Assembly (NCBI GenBank): GCA_947068385.1
Contig: CAMTBF010000058.1
Span: 1-12,136, forward strand
Direction: 5' to 3'
Length of the DNA stretch: 12,136 bases
Origin: an uncultured Lachnospiraceae bacterium
GTDB lineage: Bacteria; Bacillota; Clostridia; Lachnospirales; Lachnospiraceae
Part shown: positions 6,281 through 12,136 of the stretch, piece after piece
Numbering within the stretch: position 1 is the first letter of the stretch
Layout: each line of letters opens with the position of its first letter
Position numbers and translations under genes: made by a program
Notes under the pieces: generated by a model
Seen by the model: the letters and a program-made list of their open reading frames with translations, nothing else
The model's database searches: none
What the model was told of the DNA's origin: nothing

Positions 6281-7186
6281 ATGAAAGACACGAAAAATCA
6301 TCTCACGAAAGTGAAACGCGGCCGGGGAGAGGTTGCGTATGGTGTGTTCAACTATATCTTTTTCACACTGCTGTGCGTTGTTATGGTATATCCGTTCTGG
6401 CATGTGATCATGATGTCCTTGAGCTCGGTGGAGGCCACGGCCAAGGGCGGCATCTTCCTGTGGCCCAAGGGCTTCAACCTGGACACTTATGCTCAGGTAT
6501 TCAAGGATCCGTCCATCTGGACAGGATACCTGACCACGGTGCTGGTGACCATAAGCGGTACTTTCCTGGGTACGCTGTTCACGGCCACCACGGCCTATCC
6601 TCTTTCCAAAAAGGATCTGCCTTTTGGGAAGACCATGCTTCTGCTGGTGCTCTTCACCATGCTGTTCTCCGGCGGCATGATACCTGGCTATCTGCTGATC
6701 AAGAACCTGAATCTGATTGACAACCGCTGGGCCCTGGTGCTCCCGGGACTGGTTAGCGCCTACAACGTCATCATCATGAAGAGCTTCTTCATGACGATTC
6801 CGGAGAGCCTGGAGGAGTCGGCCAAGATTGACGGGGCCACGGAGGTGACCATCTTCTGGAAGATAGTGCTTCCGCTGTCTAAGGCCACCATTGCCACCAT
6901 CGCTCTGTTCACCGCGGTGGGATATTGGAACGATTATTTCTCCAGCGTCCTTTACATCAATACGAAGAGCAGATGGGCCCTGCAGGCGGTGCTGCGCTAC
7001 ATGCTGACCAACACCAACCAGGCCATGCAGTCCGCGGGCGTCACGGTGGCTTCCGCTACCAATGTGACAGCGGCGACCATCAAGTCCGCCTCCGTGGTCA
7101 TCGCTACGGTTCCTATCCTCTGCGTGTATCCTTTCGTGCAGAAGTACTTCGTAAAGGGCGTCATGATCGGCGGAGTAAAGGGTTAA
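6281..7186 (+). CDS. ABC sugar transporter permease, YtcP type
   Basis: A 301-residue permease of the YtcP/LplC group, partner of the preceding LplB-like protein. Membrane segments begin at about residue 22 (VFNYIFFTLLCVVMVYPFW). The EAA loop is LEESAKIDGATE...IVLPL (about 177-199), and the C-terminus VQKYFVKGVMIGGVKG is the standard ending of this family. ATG 6281 has GGAGG six bases upstream; an earlier in-frame ATG at 6218 would overlap the previous gene and has no site. With its partner it forms the heterodimeric channel of a sugar importer. The 85 bases to the next gene show no terminator. Confidence 0.92.
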   Translation: MKDTKNHLTKVKRGRGEVAYGVFNYIFFTLLCVVMVYPFWHVIMMSLSSVEATAKGGIFLWPKGFNLDTYAQVFKDPSIWTGYLTTVLVTISGTFLGTLFTATTAYPLSKKDLPFGKTMLLLVLFTMLFSGGMIPGYLLIKNLNLIDNRWALVLPGLVSAYNVIIMKSFFMTIPESLEESAKIDGATEVTIFWKIVLPLSKATIATIALFTAVGYWNDYFSSVLYINTKSRWALQAVLRYMLTNTNQAMQSAGVTVASATNVTAATIKSASVVIATVPILCVYPFVQKYFVKGVMIGGVKG

Positions 7187-7271
7187 GGTAAATTTGAGCA
7201 AAGGTTTTAGGTCGTGGGAGAAAGGATTCCCATGCAGAAAATAAAACAATAAATTTTTGGGAGGGATTACA

Positions 7272-8900
7272 ATGAAGAAAAGAATGTTGGCACTTTTACT
7301 GGCAGGCATGATGACAGTGGGAATGCTCTCCGGATGCGGCAGCGGATCGGGGGATTCCGGTTCACAGGGGGGGCAGACTGGCGGCGGGGCCGGCAATACG
7401 CCTGTATCCGATGAGAAAATCGATGTGCTGAACCAGTCCGAGACCATGAAGATGTCCGTGGTATGCCTCCAGGGCTATACCCAGCCGGACAGCCAGATCC
7501 AGAAATGGCTGGAGGAGCGTTACAACCTGGACATCGAAGTCCTGGCGCTGCCCGGATGGTCTGACGCCACAGCAAAGATTACCCTGCTGATGCAGGACGA
7601 GACCCAGAGGCCGGACATCATCTGGTGGTGGAACATGGAGAAGGACTACTCCCAGTGGGTGGAGGCGGGCCTGTTGGTGGACGTTGCCCCTTACATGGAG
7701 AAGTATACCAACATGCGCGATTACTATAACAGCGTTGACCCCGGTGTCCTGTTCTATGCGGCGGACAACAGCGGCGCCATCTACAGGATCCCCGGAGACG
7801 TGGCGGAGCCCGCCTGTGAGACCCTGTGGATCAGACAGGACTGGCTGGACAATCTGAACCTGGAGGTGCCCAAGACCCTGGATGAGCTGGAGAGCGTGCT
7901 GTACGCGTTCACCAACGACGACCCGGACGGGGACGGCCAGAACAATACCTACGGGCTGGGCGGCGACGGATACGATCTGCGGAGCTTTTGGCCCTGGATT
8001 CAGGGCTGCGGCGACGGTCTGGGACGCGACACTTTCCTGAGGATGGACGACGGCTCCTATATTTACGGGCCTACCACCGAGGACTGCAAGACCTGGCTGG
8101 GCAGAGTGTCCAAACTGTATGCGGATGGTGTCATCACGCCCAATATCATCACGGATACCGACAGGGATGAAGAGATGGCGAACGGTGGGTTCGGCGTGAC
8201 TTACAGCTGGGTTTCCTGGAACAATCCCTCCGTTGGCCCCATGCAGTCTTTCTATTCCACCCATCCGGAAGCCAAGTGGGTGCCAATCGACATGGTAACG
8301 GGCGACAATGGGACGCCTCAGGACGATCCCGCATCGGTAGCCGCATGGTGCTACTTCGGCATAACGAATACCTGCTCCAATCCTGAGCGCGCCTACGCAA
8401 TCTGGGACGACATGGCCACGCCTGAGAACTACATCCACAGAAGGTTCGGCGTGGAGGGTGAGCATTACAAGGACAATGGAGACGGAACCTATGAAATCCT
8501 CGTCCCCAGCGACGGTACCCAGAATACAGAGCAGAACATCGGCCTGAAGCTGTTCCAGGATCTGTTCGCAAGGAAAGACTCCTGCAACATTGAGAATACC
8601 AAGAGCACCACGGAGCTTTTCGAGAAGGTGGCAGCAAACAGCCGTATCGCTTATTCCCACACGGTGGAGAAGAAGAACCCTGAGGCATATACGGTGAACA
8701 ACGAGAAGGGGACGGACATCGGCGATGCCATGAAGGAGTATGTATGGGGCGTCATCGGCGGAAGCAAGTCCCTGGACGACTGGGATGCCTATGTGCAGCA
8801 GATCGAGAGCCTGGGCGTGCAGGAGATCGTCGATGAGCTGACCACGCTCCACGGCGCGCAGATGAAGGAATACGAGGAGTACATGAAGAATGCACAGTAA
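7272..8900 (+). CDS. extracellular sugar-binding lipoprotein (LplA-like)
   Basis: A 542-residue solute-binding protein for the ABC importer. The N-terminus MKKRMLALLLAG plus lipobox LSGC gives a lipoprotein cleaved before Cys22 and anchored on the outer face of the membrane, followed by a Gly/Ser-rich linker to about residue 40. The mature domain has many tryptophans (IIWWWNMEKDYSQWVEAG), typical of sugar binding. DDPDGDGQNNTYG at 216-228 looks like a calcium-binding loop and is recurrent in this family. ATG 7272 follows GGGAGGG. It is the third gene of the operon and lies directly before the alpha-galactosidase, so an alpha-galactoside ligand is inferred. The size (over 500 residues) suits the LplA group, which handles larger oligosaccharides. 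Confidence 0.92.
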   Translation: MKKRMLALLLAGMMTVGMLSGCGSGSGDSGSQGGQTGGGAGNTPVSDEKIDVLNQSETMKMSVVCLQGYTQPDSQIQKWLEERYNLDIEVLALPGWSDATAKITLLMQDETQRPDIIWWWNMEKDYSQWVEAGLLVDVAPYMEKYTNMRDYYNSVDPGVLFYAADNSGAIYRIPGDVAEPACETLWIRQDWLDNLNLEVPKTLDELESVLYAFTNDDPDGDGQNNTYGLGGDGYDLRSFWPWIQGCGDGLGRDTFLRMDDGSYIYGPTTEDCKTWLGRVSKLYADGVITPNIITDTDRDEEMANGGFGVTYSWVSWNNPSVGPMQSFYSTHPEAKWVPIDMVTGDNGTPQDDPASVAAWCYFGITNTCSNPERAYAIWDDMATPENYIHRRFGVEGEHYKDNGDGTYEILVPSDGTQNTEQNIGLKLFQDLFARKDSCNIENTKSTTELFEKVAANSRIAYSHTVEKKNPEAYTVNNEKGTDIGDAMKEYVWGVIGGSKSLDDWDAYVQQIESLGVQEIVDELTTLHGAQMKEYEEYMKNAQ

Positions 8901-8983
8901 TAGCTGGTTGATCAGCTGTAAGACTGGCGGCATAGGTACTTTTACCAAGTAACAGACTTAAGCTTGGTTTACCGCAGGTCAGG

Positions 8984-9028
8984 AAAAGCCCTATGGTGGA
9001 CAGGTAGATTGTTCGCCATGGGGCTTTT
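8984..9028 (+). terminator. hairpin between binding protein and alpha-galactosidase, possible partial terminator
   Basis: AAAAGCCCTATGG (8984-8996) pairs with CCATGGGGCTTTT (9016-9028), a 13-bp stem with one wobble and a 19-base loop ending in only four Ts. Two smaller hairpins lie before it: AGCTG/CAGCT (8902-8917) and ACCAAG/CTTGGT (8944-8968). Together they may trim or stabilise the binding-protein mRNA and lower read-through into the enzyme gene. Confidence 0.5.
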
Positions 9029-9068
9029 GCATTCTGGCAGGGCGGAGACCGGGCGGACGGGAGGGAAT

Positions 9069-11264
9069 ATGGGTATTGTTTATTATGAGCAGGACAGGAT
9101 CTTCAAGCTGGACACCCCGCATACCAGTTATCTGATTGGGGTGGTGGATGAGGAGGGGTTCCTGGGGCACATCTATTATGGGAAAAGGGTGTCGGGGCAT
9201 GAGCTGGGTTATCTGCTGCGGACGGACGAGCCGCCCTTTGTGCCGTCCCGGAACGAGAGGGACAGGCTCTCCTTTCTGGATAAGTTCCCCATGGAATATC
9301 CCACCCATGGGATAGGGGACTTCAGGGAGGCGGCGCTGCGGGTGCGGTCCGCGGCGGGGCATAAGTTCTGTACCCTCTCCTATGTGTCCCATGAGATTTT
9401 TCCGGGGAAAAAGGGGATAGAGGGGCTTCCGGCCTCCTTTGAGGGGGAGGGGGAGTGTGCCACGCTGGAAATCCTGTGCAGGGATGAGCAGCTTGGCATG
9501 GAGGTGGTTCTGAGCTATTCCGTGTTCGAAGACGTAGATGTAATCGCAAGGCATGTGGAGGTGTCGAACCGGGGGGCGGGGCGGATTTTCCTGGAGAAAG
9601 TGTGCTCCATGAGCCTGGACATGGACAACCGCTGTTTTGAGGCCCTGACGCTGCACGGCTCCTGGGCCAAGGAATGCCATAGGGAGAGGCGGCCCCTGGG
9701 GAGGGGGTATCAGGGAGTCCTTTCCCGCAGAGGGATATCGGGGCATCAGGATCATCCTTTCATGGCGCTGCTGACGCCGGGAGCTTCCCAGGAGAGCGGC
9801 GAGGTCTACGGGGTGCAGCTGGTGTATTCCGGAAGCTATGAGATGCGGGCGGAGGTGAGCCAGTTCGGCACGGTGAGATGGCAGGCGGGGCTGGAGGGCG
9901 AGGACTTCTGCTGTACGCTGGAGCCGGGGGAGCGGTTCGCCTCTCCGGAGGCGCTCCTGACCTATTCTGACAGGGGGCTGGACGGGATGACCAGGAGCTA
10001 CCATGATTTCATCAGGCGGCACATCCTCCGGGGGAAGTATAAGGACAGGAAGCGCCCGATCCTGATCAACAACTGGGAGGCCACTTATTTCGACTTTGAT
10101 ACAGAGAAGCTGCTTGCCATCGCCAGGGAGGCCTCCAAGCTGGGCATCGAGATGCTGGTGATGGACGACGGGTGGTTCGGGAACCGGAGGGATGAGTACA
10201 GGTCCCTGGGGGACTGGTATGTGAACGAGGAGAAGCTGAAAGGGGGGCTGCCTTACCTGGTGGAGGAGGTTAATAAGCTGGGGATGAAGTTCGGCATCTG
10301 GCTGGAGCCGGAGATGATCTCCCCGGACTCGGATCTCTACCGGGCCCATCCGGACTGGGCCATCGCGGTGCCGGGGCGGACGCCCTCCATGGCCAGGGGC
10401 CAGTATGTGCTTGACCTCTCCCGCCGGGAGGTGGTGGACTGCGTCTGGGAGCAGGTGGAGGCGGTGCTTAGAAGCGCCAATGTGGAGTATGTGAAGTGGG
10501 ACATGAACCGACCCCTGTGCGACCTGGGGAGCCTGGGGCTGCCTGACGGGCGGCAGGGGGAGCTGGCCCATCGGTATATGCTGGGGGTCTATGAGCTGCA
10601 GGAGCGGCTGGTGACCCGGTTCCCTGACATTCTGCTGGAGAACTGCGCCAGCGGCGGGGGGCGGTTCGATGCGGGGATGCTGTACTACAGCCCTCAGATT
10701 TGGTGCTCGGACGACACGGATGCCATAGAGCGGCTGGCCATCCAGGAGGGCACGGCGCTGCTCTATCCCCTGTCCACCATGGGGGCCCATGTCAGCGACT
10801 GCCCGAATCATGCCGTGGGCAGGAATACGCCCTTCGAGACCAGGGGGTATGTGGCCCTGGCGGGGACTTTCGGCTATGAGCTGGACGTGACGCGGATTCG
10901 GCCGGAAGACAGGGAGATGATGCCGGGGCAGGTGGCGCTGTACCATAAATATAATGATTTGATCCGGGAGGGGGACTATTACCGGATTGCCTCCGGGGCG
11001 GAGAACCATATGTATGACTGCTGGCAGGTGGTGTCTAAGGACAGGAGGGAGAGCCTGGTGACCTGGATCCAGGTGCTGTGCGGGCCCGGGAGGCAGAGCC
11101 ATATGGTGCGGCTGAAGGGGCTGGAGGCATCGGCGCGCTATCTAGTGGAAGGAATCGGAGAGGAGGTCGTGCTCTCCGGGGACTGCTTGATGTACGCGGG
11201 GCTTCGGATTCCTGACAGGAAGGGGGATTTTGTGGGACAGTTGGTGCATTTGGTGCAGGTTTAG
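9069..11264 (+). CDS. GH36 alpha-galactosidase, cytoplasmic
   Basis: A 731-residue retaining alpha-galactosidase that should hydrolyse terminal alpha-1,6-galactose from melibiose, raffinose or stachyose. It has an N-terminal beta-supersandwich, a central TIM barrel and a C-terminal beta domain. Hallmarks are MDDGWFG (365-371, with D366/D367), KWDMNR with nucleophile D478, and CSDDTDA with acid/base D548. W336 and A355 are also present. From memory, these positions coincide with the numbering of Geobacillus stearothermophilus AgaA, and its length matches that tetrameric subgroup. No signal peptide, so it acts inside the cell. The start at 9069 follows GGGAGGG and gives the family length; an upstream in-frame start at 8964 would run through the hairpin. 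It is the last gene of the transport operon. Confidence 0.95.
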   Translation: MGIVYYEQDRIFKLDTPHTSYLIGVVDEEGFLGHIYYGKRVSGHELGYLLRTDEPPFVPSRNERDRLSFLDKFPMEYPTHGIGDFREAALRVRSAAGHKFCTLSYVSHEIFPGKKGIEGLPASFEGEGECATLEILCRDEQLGMEVVLSYSVFEDVDVIARHVEVSNRGAGRIFLEKVCSMSLDMDNRCFEALTLHGSWAKECHRERRPLGRGYQGVLSRRGISGHQDHPFMALLTPGASQESGEVYGVQLVYSGSYEMRAEVSQFGTVRWQAGLEGEDFCCTLEPGERFASPEALLTYSDRGLDGMTRSYHDFIRRHILRGKYKDRKRPILINNWEATYFDFDTEKLLAIAREASKLGIEMLVMDDGWFGNRRDEYRSLGDWYVNEEKLKGGLPYLVEEVNKLGMKFGIWLEPEMISPDSDLYRAHPDWAIAVPGRTPSMARGQYVLDLSRREVVDCVWEQVEAVLRSANVEYVKWDMNRPLCDLGSLGLPDGRQGELAHRYMLGVYELQERLVTRFPDILLENCASGGGRFDAGMLYYSPQIWCSDDTDAIERLAIQEGTALLYPLSTMGAHVSDCPNHAVGRNTPFETRGYVALAGTFGYELDVTRIRPEDREMMPGQVALYHKYNDLIREGDYYRIASGAENHMYDCWQVVSKDRRESLVTWIQVLCGPGRQSHMVRLKGLEASARYLVEGIGEEVVLSGDCLMYAGLRIPDRKGDFVGQLVHLVQV

Positions 11265-11271
11265 GAGGCGA

Positions 11272-11313
11272 AAAGCGGCGCGGTTTCCGGGTTTTCTGGA
11301 ATCGCGCCGCTTT
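11272..11313. terminator. shared terminator between convergent genes
   Basis: AAAGCGGCGCG (11272-11282) and CGCGCCGCTTT (11303-11313) form a perfect 11-bp GC-rich stem extendable by imperfect TTTCC/GGAA pairing. It starts seven bases after the alpha-galactosidase stop and lies just beyond the end of the minus-strand gene. T runs are short on both sides (three on plus, four on minus), so it probably serves both genes. Confidence 0.75.
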
Positions 11314-11333
11314 GAGGTTGTGGAGCTGTAATG

Positions 11334-12020
11334 TCAGGTATCGTTGATTTTCCAATATCCGGTCTTATTGGAACCGATGCGTTCGATGATGCGCTCTGCT
11401 TTTAGCTTCTGGATTGCACGGTGTACAGTTCCATCGCCTATGCCCAGCCGTACAACCAGCTCCTTTCGCGTGATGCGCGGGTTTTGTAAAAGTGCTTCCA
11501 GCACACGTTGTTCAGAATCTGCCAGTTTTATTGCGCCATTTATTGCGCCATTTATTGCTCTATTTATTGCTCCATTTGATGAATCAGATGGCCCTGGCCC
11601 CACCGTGGCGGTCGCCACTTCCGCCAGCGGGATGGTGATGCGGAACACGTCTCCCTCCACGAACTGCGGATTGGTGCCGGAGTACATCTTCGTATACATC
11701 CTGCGAGATTGGTACGCGGATATAGAGGATTTGCCTGCCGTCGGCCTCATAGGGGTCAGGTAGAGGGGCGGATATATTTTGCTGTCGTTGTTGACGGTGG
11801 TGACGAATTGCTTTTTAATCTTTTCGACTTTATCCTCCCGGATGCCGATGATTTCGCCATTGTTCTTCACTCCGAGGAAGATATGCCCGCCCTCTCGGTT
11901 GGAAAAGGAGCATACGGTTTCATAGACATCTTTCGTGATGTCTGTATGGGATTCTTTGAATTCAACGGTGACGCTCTCGCCGCCGTCAATCGGGCTTTGC
12001 AATTCTTCTGGGATTCTCAT
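11334..12020 (-). CDS. AlbA_2 / winged-helix regulator remnant with internal deletion
   Basis: A 228-residue product from ATG 12020, chosen because AGGAGGA lies ten bases upstream; the frame stays open past 12122 to the window end. The N-terminal part (ESVTVEFKES, VCSFSNREGGHIFLGV) is the AlbA_2/Schlafen-like domain of proteins often labelled RecG-like, normally 450-500 residues. The C-terminus (SEQRVLEALLQNP, ITRKELVVRLGIGDGTVHRA) is a winged helix. The middle is wrong: after YLTP, the family-like sequence YEADGRQILYIRVPISQ continues only in a neighbouring frame (11751-11701). The gene's own frame resumes at YSGTNPQFVEGDVFRITIPL, normally the end of the ATPase-like domain. One base plus an estimated several hundred bases seem lost. 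It is probably a pseudogene despite the open frame. Confidence 0.75.
   Translation of the reverse strand: MRIPEELQSPIDGGESVTVEFKESHTDITKDVYETVCSFSNREGGHIFLGVKNNGEIIGIREDKVEKIKKQFVTTVNNDSKIYPPLYLTPMRPTAGKSSISAYQSRRMYTKMYSGTNPQFVEGDVFRITIPLAEVATATVGPGPSDSSNGAINRAINGAINGAIKLADSEQRVLEALLQNPRITRKELVVRLGIGDGTVHRAIQKLKAERIIERIGSNKTGYWKINDT
11527..11574 (-). repeat. 12-bp tandem repeat, four units, inside the AlbA_2-like gene
   Basis: On the plus strand the unit TTTATTGCGCCA occurs perfectly at 11527 and 11539, then as TTTATTGCTCTA at 11551 and TTTATTGCTCCA at 11563. It encodes the linker GAINRAINGAINGAI between the ATPase-like end and the winged helix. Being a multiple of three, copy-number change would alter linker length without breaking the frame. 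Confidence 0.85.
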
Positions 12021-12136
12021 AGCTGACAGTTCCTCCTGCGTTGGCATGGCATAATGTATACTGCTTAACGATTTCACTTGCCGTGAAACCAGACTGCATA
12101 ACTCTGACGGGTTCAATCGCATGATTACATTAGGCA

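Noticed and set aside
7362..8948. A 528-codon antisense open frame across the sugar-binding lipoprotein.
   Set aside because: It has no family resemblance and the opposite strand encodes a lipoprotein with lipobox and strong ribosome site.
8991..11102. A 703-codon antisense open frame across the alpha-galactosidase.
   Set aside because: Same shadow composition (His/Pro/Leu-rich), while the plus strand has an unmistakable GH36 enzyme with all catalytic motifs.
11527..11574. Short repeats considered as a CRISPR array or integration site.
   Set aside because: Units are 12 bp, contiguous without spacers, and lie in frame inside a coding region.

Overview
The window looks like a chromosomal stretch from a fairly GC-rich clostridial Firmicute, most likely a gut Lachnospiraceae member. 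This rests on purine-rich AGGAGG-type ribosome sites, a T-box leader, heavy AGG arginine use, LplB/YtcP-type sugar ABC transporter genes without their ATPase, and an intracellular GH36 alpha-galactosidase. It reads as accessory carbohydrate metabolism between unrelated housekeeping pieces. I saw no phage, transposon, CRISPR, tRNA or rRNA.

Left part (1-1420, minus strand): azlC and azlD, a branched-chain amino acid exporter pair, overlap by 11 bases. The stop codon of azlD lies inside the -35 box of a strong promoter. That promoter drives a complete T-box riboswitch (Stem I, T-box sequence, 16-bp terminator) that leaves the window at base 1. The specifier reads best as TGG (Trp); the controlled gene is outside the window.

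Middle (1577-4922, plus strand): a URO-D-superfamily protein has its own extended -10 promoter and a LacI-operator-like inverted repeat just downstream. Two different LacI-family regulators follow in tandem, closed by an intrinsic terminator at about 4992.

Sugar operon (5057-11264, plus strand): a regulatory region of about 250 bp is crowded with GTGC/GCAC words, including a perfect 16-bp direct repeat on both sides of a good sigma-A-type promoter. It precedes permease (LplB-like), permease (YtcP-like), lipoprotein solute-binding protein, and GH36 alpha-galactosidase. The simplest model is binding of an alpha-galactoside by the lipoprotein, import by the two permeases with an ATPase encoded elsewhere, and cytoplasmic hydrolysis by the GH36 enzyme, with one or both LacI proteins as repressors. 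A hairpin between the binding protein and the enzyme may lower enzyme expression.

Right part (11272-12136): a shared terminator separates the operon from a convergent minus-strand gene that resembles AlbA_2/RecG-like transcription regulators. It seems to have lost its central ATPase-like domain and one base, yet remains an open frame. It also carries a 12-bp tandem repeat encoding NGAI units.

Nothing here clearly amounts to an undescribed system. The best leads are the GTGC operator array, the odd URO-D-family protein beside the LacI pair, and the collapsed AlbA_2 gene.
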